A stretch of 64,000 nucleotides of DNA, taken from NCBI GenBank assembly GCA_032622095.1, contig CP136068.1, positions 131,385,989 through 131,449,988 of the forward strand. Reading direction: 5' to 3'. The position numbers and the translations under genes are program-made. Position 1 is the stretch's first letter. Each line of letters begins with the position of its first letter. The DNA is from Siphonodentalium dalli. Taxonomy: Eukaryota > Mollusca > Scaphopoda > Gadilida > Siphonodentaliidae. Below are positions 53,001 through 62,000 of this stretch, one piece after another. Under the pieces are notes generated by a model. It saw only the letters and a program-made list of their open reading frames with translations. It made no database searches and was not told where the DNA came from.

Positions 53001-56000
53001 TTTTGCATGGGCAATCGCGTGTTGAGATGACAATTACCAACAAAAAGCAAAATCATAAAGTGAAACATGCTTCAGGAAGCATAAATGTGTAATCTGTGAT
53101 ATCCTTTGGCTTATTGACCTGGCATCACACAATACATGTGATTCACATAAACTACATTTGTGCAATATGCTATCTATTGCTCCAGATTCCATTGACTGGA
53201 AGTTTTAGGTCATAAGTGAACCTTTTAATTATATTTTAATGGATTGTCACCATGTTAAGTGGGAATCACGTAAGCATTTTGAGTATTTTTGTATATTATT
53301 TAATTCCAAGTTTCGATTCAATTTGATTCCCGAATGTCACCACTACAAACCCCAGATTCACAGGGCCCTATCTCTGTTAGAACTGTTTATTCTTCATTTG
53401 TTGGGATGTTCTCATAATATAAGAAGAGAAAAGACACATAAATTCCCATTCATTCATTTGTATGGATATCCATATAAAATAAGTTCAACAAACAGCTTAA
53501 AAGCTTATACAGATGCCTATGTGAGTGTCGCAATTTCTGAATCATTAGCATCAAAACATTCTCATGGATTTCCGTGTCATTCTATGTGGGGGGGGGGGGT
53601 GTCCTTTTTGCATTTCAAAATGACAACTTAGGAGCAAGATGTTGCAACATTACAATTTGAAATGGATCGGGTTAACTTTGAATCTGCAAATTATTTAGAT
53701 ATAAAGATAGCGACGAAGAGGAGTAATTGTATTATTTCCTCTCTGGATATTTGAGAATTCAAAATATCCATTTAACCCTTTACCCAACAAACCGGCCAAA
53801 AACGGCCAAATAAAGCTGCAACAGCCTGAATTATCTTGGGTCTGTCTCAATAAAACCATACAAATATGGATATCATTGGAACCGGATCCTTGACCACATT
53901 GTGATAGTTACAGTTATGCCCTGTGCCAATGCATTCTCTTATATATGCGAGTCGACCATAGGTCGCCTCGCATATATAAGAGAATGCATTGGCCTAAAAA
54001 AAATCTTTTTTTAACACTTTTTACCATTTTTTCTTACATTCTTTAACAATTTTATAATTTTTAATGTGTTAAGCCAATGCATTCTCTTATATATGCGAGG
54101 CGACCTATGGTCGACTCGCATATATAAGAGAATGCATTGGCACAGGGCCCTTCTGTTGGGTAAAGGGTTAACTTACCTAAAATGGCCTTGGCAATGTTGA
54201 TGGATTTCATATCCGATGACTTTATCTACTTTATCTCTGTCGCTGAAAAAGCCGAAAACACCCAAGTAAATGCTTCGATCACAATGCTCAATTAGAGCAA
54301 ATTCTATTCTTGCCACAGACGCTTTACAACGACACCATGTGAATTCATCAATGCTACCTCCTGGGGCGAATGATGAGCATTAAAGTAAATGGTTCTTGTT
54401 CCGAGGTTTTCCAGCTGAGATCCAAGGATCAGTTCTGGGCTTTATGTCCACTTTCAACCCGATGCTGAGCATCCCGCCCGAGATGTTATTCAAGAATATG
54501 TTTCCGACATTAAACTCTGGATGTCACAAAACTTTCTTAAATTGAACTCTGATAAAACAGAAGTTTTATATGTTGGTTCAGACTACCAATTGTTAAATTT
54601 TGTAAAAACACAATATTCTTCTTGGCGAATCTGTTGTTCCTCCATCGATCGCAGTCCGCAATTTGGGATATCTATGGATGATGATTTGTCTGCAGATGAG
54701 CATGTTACTCAAGTCTGTAAAATGGCATATTATCTTCTCCGAAATATCGGCAGAGTGTGGAGTGTAATCGACAGAAAACTATTGGTCCACACATTCATCA
54801 CCAGCAGACTGGACTACTGCAACTCATATGGATGTAAGCAAGCTCTTATTGACAAACTTCAAATAGTTCAAAATTGTGCAGCAAGAATGATTACCCGTAC
54901 AAAGAAATTTGTCTATAAATGCTACTATAAGCTAGCACCATCCTACCTGGCTGAATTGGCCACACAATATGAAACGGCTTATCCTCTGAGGTCTGGAAAT
55001 GGATGCAATCTTGTACTGAACCCCAGTGACCTCAAAATGTGTGGCGATCGGGCATTTTTGGTAACTGGGCCATTTCTTTGGAACCAACTACCCATTTCTA
55101 TCAAAACTGCACTAGATATTTCAGAATTTAAATCGGCCCTCAAGACTCATATCTTCTAAATTGCTTTCCTGAATCCATTAGCACACCCTACAGGCCACAT
55201 CCTTCACTCGATTGTCACCAAACTTCATAGATCCTCGAGGTCACCTCTAATTTGGAGCTTACCATTTTTTCCGAATTCTGTTGAAAAACCTAACTGCCAG
55301 CAGCCATCTTGAATTTTATTCTTTGTATGACTAAATCCTTTAGCACACCCTACAGGTCACATCTCTCATCCAATCGTCACCAAACTTCATATGGATCTTC
55401 AGGAAATTGATATTTTATTCTAATAACCAAAATATTTGATTAAGCTATATGCGATTCACTGAAATTTACTGTACATATAAATAATCTGTATGTATAAACA
55501 AGCCATGTCCGTTTAAAATATGATTGACTGTATTCTTTAGTGAATAAATACATGTATCTAGCCAAAGTTAACCTATTAAACCATGTGCCACCTTGTTTGG
55601 TTTTCACAGATCAGTCTGAGAGAGGGATGTAAGAAGATTCTAGTCGCAGACAGCTTTGCTCTGATGGACAGACAAATAAAGACTCAGAGAAGAGGAATGT
55701 GTGTAGACAGTGAGTATTTGTTTAGGCCTACTAATTGTGTTGACCACCCCCCCCCCCCCCCACCCCCCAAAAAACGTGTTAAAAATTCAGCCTGCTCCAA
55801 TTGCTTGTCATATTATTATATCGCTGTTAAATATAGTGCCAAATCATTTCTAGATTATAAAATTTCTTTCACTTTATCTTTACATATCCTGATATAGATA
55901 ATAGACTGCATATTTCCTATTATTTCCGTAATAGTCACAACAGTGAAGATGTCAAGTGTCTTCTCCCATCTGCAGTCACATGTTCTTCATCTTCTCATCA

Positions 56001-59000
56001 ATGTATTTGTATTGACTCATCTGTACAATATCTTGGGAATCTATCAAGACACCTGTTCTCCTGAGTATTATACCATTCTGATCTATTTAAGGGTCAGGGG
56101 ACAGCACACAAGTTGGCCCAACTGCAAAACAATCAAAACAAAAATTGAAGGCTTCAAATGTCTAACCTGTCTTAACCCTTTACCCAACAAACCGGCCAAA
56201 ACCGGCCAAATAAAGCTTCAACAGCCTAAAATATCTTGGGTCTGTCTCAATAAAACCATACAAATATGGATATCATTGGAACCGGCTCATTGACCACATT
56301 GTGATGGTTATAGTTATGCCCTGTGCCAATGCATTCTCTTATATATGCGAGTCGACCATAGGTCGCCTCGCATATATAAGAGAATGCATTGGCCTAAAAA
56401 AAAACTTTTTTTAACACTTTTTACCATTTTTTCTTACATTCTTTAACAATTTTATAATTTTTAATGTGTTAAGCCAATGCATTCTCTTATATATGCGAGG
56501 CGACCTATGGTCGACTCACATATATAAGAGAATGCATTGGCACAGGGCCCTTCTGTTGGGTAAAGGGTTAAGAGACTAAGACTGCAAAAAAAAAAAAAAT
56601 CCTGATTCACTGTGAACATGCGCTCCGACAAAATGTTCAAATAATCATCAAATTTGCTAAAATTATTAAAGGCACAGGCAGAAAAAAAAACGTTCGTATT
56701 TTTCAAATCGCCATCAACAGAAGGAATACTAAAATATATATAGTTGTGTTCATATGCCAAACATGATCAGCGCGTAAATAGTATATTGTCGTCAAGACGT
56801 ACGATGGTGTATGTAAACAAGAGCCTGCTCGTGTTATAGAAGTTGTGCTTCTGTTTACACAACACAGCGCAATTCTATTGGTTAATCACAAACAAATTAT
56901 ATAAACGCTCTTTATAATTTCCATATCAGGAAAACAGTAACAAATAACGCTCTTTATGTTTACCATATCCGGACCTAAACAAAAGCCAGGTAACGTAACG
57001 TTTATTGCTTTTGTTTACATAACAAAGGAAAAACAATTGACAATAACATACTGTTTATGCCATATTTCTGATTGGTATAAGAACAAAGTATGTCTATATT
57101 TTACCATTCTTTCTGCTCATGGCGGTTTTTGATGGAGGTGAATATTTTAACAGCATACCCAACGCCAATGCCGCCCATATCTTTAAGTTAATCAAACAAA
57201 ATATTTTGCTTCTAAAAATATTTATATGTTGCAGCATATATTTCAAGTTTCCTCTTCATTGGTGAGCATCTTGCAGTCATTTGCTGACTATTATATCCTA
57301 TTATCATGGTGAACATGTGGTCTGGTCATGTCAAGTGAGATCATGGATCCTTAATATCCAGGTCAAAATCTGAATAATACATAGAGAATACCTACAGGTT
57401 TTGGTTGAATACCCGGATTATCTCATGAGTGGGTTCAAGGAAATACAGAATTTCCACGAGCGGCTACAAGCCGCGAGTGGAAATTCTGTATTTCCTTGTA
57501 CCCACGAATGAGATAATCCGGGTATTCAACCAAAACACGTAGGTGTTCTTTTTATTATATGCGCTAGTCGCTACGTTATAAACCGCCCCAAAATTGCTAG
57601 TTTTGTCCTACAGTTCACTTCAAATTGTTAGAAAGCTTCGACATTTGCATTTTGTTTACATTCCATCAATTGATTTGCTCACCACTGAATGACAAATATC
57701 GAGCAAAACCGCCATAAGAAATAGTCCCCATTGTTTTATTCTGAAATGATGCGAGAAAATTAATATATACATAATTTAATGATAAGAATATATTAAAACA
57801 AATGAGTTAACATTATAACAATTAAATAACAGTTTTACCGTAAAAATCGATAATTAAAAAAATATTCCGGTTGTTATTGATACGCTTTGATACTTAATGT
57901 GAGTCGCCGCTGCAAACCGGAAGTAATCTCCGAAAAAGGAATACTATTGTGTTATCCATCGAGTCGGTCAGTGTTATCCATCGAGTCAGTCCAGGCGATG
58001 GATATAACGCTCTACGCCACAGCAATTTCCCACTATTTAACTCTTTTGCGAATTTGGTATGTAGTCTAATGTATGGGATATAACTATATTCTTTCCGGCA
58101 TGTTTGACAGTGTACAATGTATTTATCTGTAGTACTGTTGCGCGCGAACAATTTGAAGCGACAATGTCCTCAAGATCATGCTATTTCTGACGTTATGGAG
58201 GTACAGTCAGAGCCGGAATATTGCGTCATTGTTATTAGCACGTGGTTATCAGTCGAAAATGGCTGCTCGCAAAAGACTCAGGACTGAAGAAGTTATTGTT
58301 ATTACCTCTATACTCTAATGATCGAGGGACGCCTGTGGCGCATAAGTTACTTATACCTATTATTTGTGTGGGCAGTAGCCTCTATTATAGGGGCGCCTGC
58401 GGCGCATAAGATACTATGGGTGGCGGGATGGGGTGGTGGGTGGGTAACTAACCTCTATACTCTAATGATCGAGGGGCGCCTGCGGCGCATAAGATACTTA
58501 TACGTATTATTTATGTGGGCAGTAGCCTCTATAGGGGCGCCTGCGGCGCATAAGATACTATGAGTGGCGGGATGGGGTCGTGGGTGCGTAACTAACCTCT
58601 ATACTCTAATGATCGAGGGGCGCCTACGGCGCATAAGATACTTATACCTATTATTTATAATACACCTTTACTGGTTTTGAACAACCCTTGTCTATTGTGT
58701 CGTTTTCCAGTCGTGATAACAGGCAACTAAATTAATAATGCTGGTGAGTTGACCATGCGTACGCCCGCGTGACCCATATAATTCATATAAATCATCGTAA
58801 AACCCAATTTTCCTGAAATTCAAGATGGCCGTCAAGATCACGTGACTTATAAGGGGCGGAGCAGGGTCATATGTCCCCCCTGCAGGTATATATACATATA
58901 GGTATGGTTATATTATATATATCTACATGTATATTTGGAATTATACCTATCAGAGAATATTCAAGCAACAAAAGCACGAACTCAACAAAGTATCTCATTT

Positions 59001-62000
59001 TGCTACAAATAGGTGGCAACTTGCATAAATCCACGATGGACTCCAAGGTCACGTGACCTATTTTATGTCCAAAGTGGGTTCATATAGGTTACTCCTGTGT
59101 ACCTTACTGTTGGACATCGTATAATTGGGTTGAAAATTAGAAAACAAACAACACACCCATTCATACCCACACAAACTGTACATATACAGGCAAATAGCCA
59201 CTTATCCAAGATGGCCGCCAATGTCACGTGACTTTGGTGGGTGTGTCCATGGCGGCATTCGACAGGGTATACCTATGTCTATATACATGTGAAGTATCAA
59301 CTAATTATATTAGAAACTGCTTTAGATATAATGTATAACCCATATATACCTGAAATACATGGATATATGCACAGGATGCGTGGCACTGGGGGGTACGTCT
59401 GTGGTGGCAGGTGGCAGCGAAAGAGTTAATGGGGAAGCATATAATAAATGTAGTTACATTTGAATTTAAATTTACACAGGACCCACATAAATTTCAAGAT
59501 GTTAAATTTCTACATATTTGTATAACTCTCTCTAGAAATAGAGGATCTCACATGAGTTTCTATTTTATACGGAATTTATCAACCGAGTTCACTAAATTTG
59601 ATTTGAGCCGAGGCTCAAATAGAATTTAGAGGACGAGGTTGATAAATTACGTATAAAATAGGACGAGTGTGAGATACCTTATATCGCATGATCAAATAAA
59701 CCCGAAGCAACGCGAAATATTCATCGAAAACAACAATCATAAACTACAGCGATCGCAAGTTATTTGAAGAACGCCGTGACGTCATCGCACGCGCTGATAT
59801 TAAACGTGTCTATTACCGATAATTATGAAACTGCTTTTATGGCCAAATTATGTGATAAAGTAGATTATCTCATGAATCTCCTGTAAACGATCATACAGTA
59901 ATGCCCTAAGTAATCGACCCCTTAACCACAGCAGAATTATGGGTAACTTTTTAGGATTTAGTCAGAAAAATGGCTTGTTGCCATTCATCGGAAAGCTCTC
60001 GGCATTTCCGACTAAATCTTGAAAAGTTACCCATAATTCTGCTGTGGTTAAGGGGTCGATTATTTAGAGCATTACTGTATAACCCCTGTCAAGGGATCGC
60101 AGCTTCTGCATTGGGGAAATCCTGGTGCCACCCCTGTTGAGGATGTTGGCCATTTGCCTCAGTAAGGTGCATGCAAGCCTGCAAATAGTGTGTGTCGTTT
60201 AGGGCATTACTGTATTCCACTCAACCAAAACCTGGGAACCTTTGGAATTCATAACTGGGAACATTATAATACTGAAATATTAACATGGGTGATATATTTC
60301 TTAGATAACACCTGCTGCTTAATTATGTATTTCACAGTAGGTGGAGGTCCCAACTTGAGAGCACACGATTCAGGCAACTTTTGTGAGCCGCTATTACTTT
60401 GCATCGCTTACGATCATTAAGTTTTACCCGGTTAGTAAATTCTTGCTTATCATGGATAATATTCGGATCACAAAAAGGAACCGAAATCATGTAATTGTGC
60501 TGGGACCTCTACCTACTGTGAAATGCATTGTTGAGGAACAGGTATTAACTAAAATATATATTAACCAAGTCATGTTTTAAGGTTCCCTGTCAGAACTTCA
60601 AAAAATTCTCAGGTGTTGTTTGAACTGGTGGAATTTGATCTCTATGGGCATAGTCAGATTAGAGATTTATGGCATGATCTATCTAGAAAGATCATTATTA
60701 TGAGATAAGAGGCCCTCAAGGCACTCGCTAGATGAATAAAATGTTATTGAATTCCACCTATCAAATAATAAATATTAACATGTCTCATGATGTCTGAGTT
60801 CCACCATATCAACTAAAAATATATTTTATCTCAAGGTGTTAAAAAGATTATCTTCCTAAATATGTTGTATATAGTTTCCGGGGTATAAAATAGTAAAAAC
60901 GAGTCAAAGACACCTCTCCGGAAATGCTTCTATCAATTTAATATTGATTTTAGATATTTTCCGACATAATGTGATGATAAATTGGGACAATTTTTCATTA
61001 TTAATTTTAGAATTTCTAGATAGAGTTATCCCCAAGCTACGATCCTAACGAACGTGAACCATATTTATTGTTTTTATATTATACCAGAAAATTCTAAATA
61101 AAATCAATATTAATTGATAGAAGAATTTCCGGACTGGTGTCTTCGACTCATTTTTATTATTTTATACCTCGGAAACTATATGAAATGTATTTAGGAAGAG
61201 ATAGACCATCATTAAAATTTTACTCGTTGCATTATTTGCCAGAAAATTTATGCAAAGTGTTACAAATGTTTTCATTTGTTTTTAATACCAAAAAAACTAA
61301 TTTGTGGATTGTTATGCATGTTGCCAATGCTGCTACATATAGTTAACCCTTCCATGACTGGAGCTTTCTCAAATTTTGTGAAAAAACCTCCCATAGGGAG
61401 CCTCACATATATAAGAAAATGCATTGGCGTAACAATATTTACCTTGACCTTGTAAACCAGTGCATTCTCTTATATATGCGAGGCTCCCTATGGAAGACTA
61501 GCTTATATAAGAGAATGCACTGTTACATGATCTTTAATGCTGCACCAGCGCAGCTCTCGTCATGAAAGGGTTAATGATGAAATATGCAGCACTCTACAGT
61601 AATGCACTAAATAATCAACTCCTTAACCACAGCAGAATTATGGGTAACTTTTCAAGATTTAGTCAGAAATATGGCTTCTTGTCACTGAGAGCTTTCCAGT
61701 GAATGACAATAAGCCATATTTCCTTCTAAATCCTGAAAAGATACCCATAATTCTGCTGTGGTTGAGGAGTCGATTATTTAGGCCATTACTGTATATCAGT
61801 GTTCCTTCGATCAATCTATTCTGTTTACTTTTTATTTGCAGTTTCTCAGAACTGTCCGATTTGTCAGCAGCATATAGTGATTAACGGTGAGTTTATAAAG
61901 TGATATGAATATTCCACAGGAGGTTTAGTTGCACCGAAAGATGAATCTTTTAATATTCAGCAACTTTGTATCCAAATTTGTGAATAATAATCGAGCCTGG

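Noticed and set aside
58318-58563. Open frame with repeated [15 protein letters not shown]
   Set aside because: It arises from a ~146-bp tandem repeat and has no sign of being a gene.
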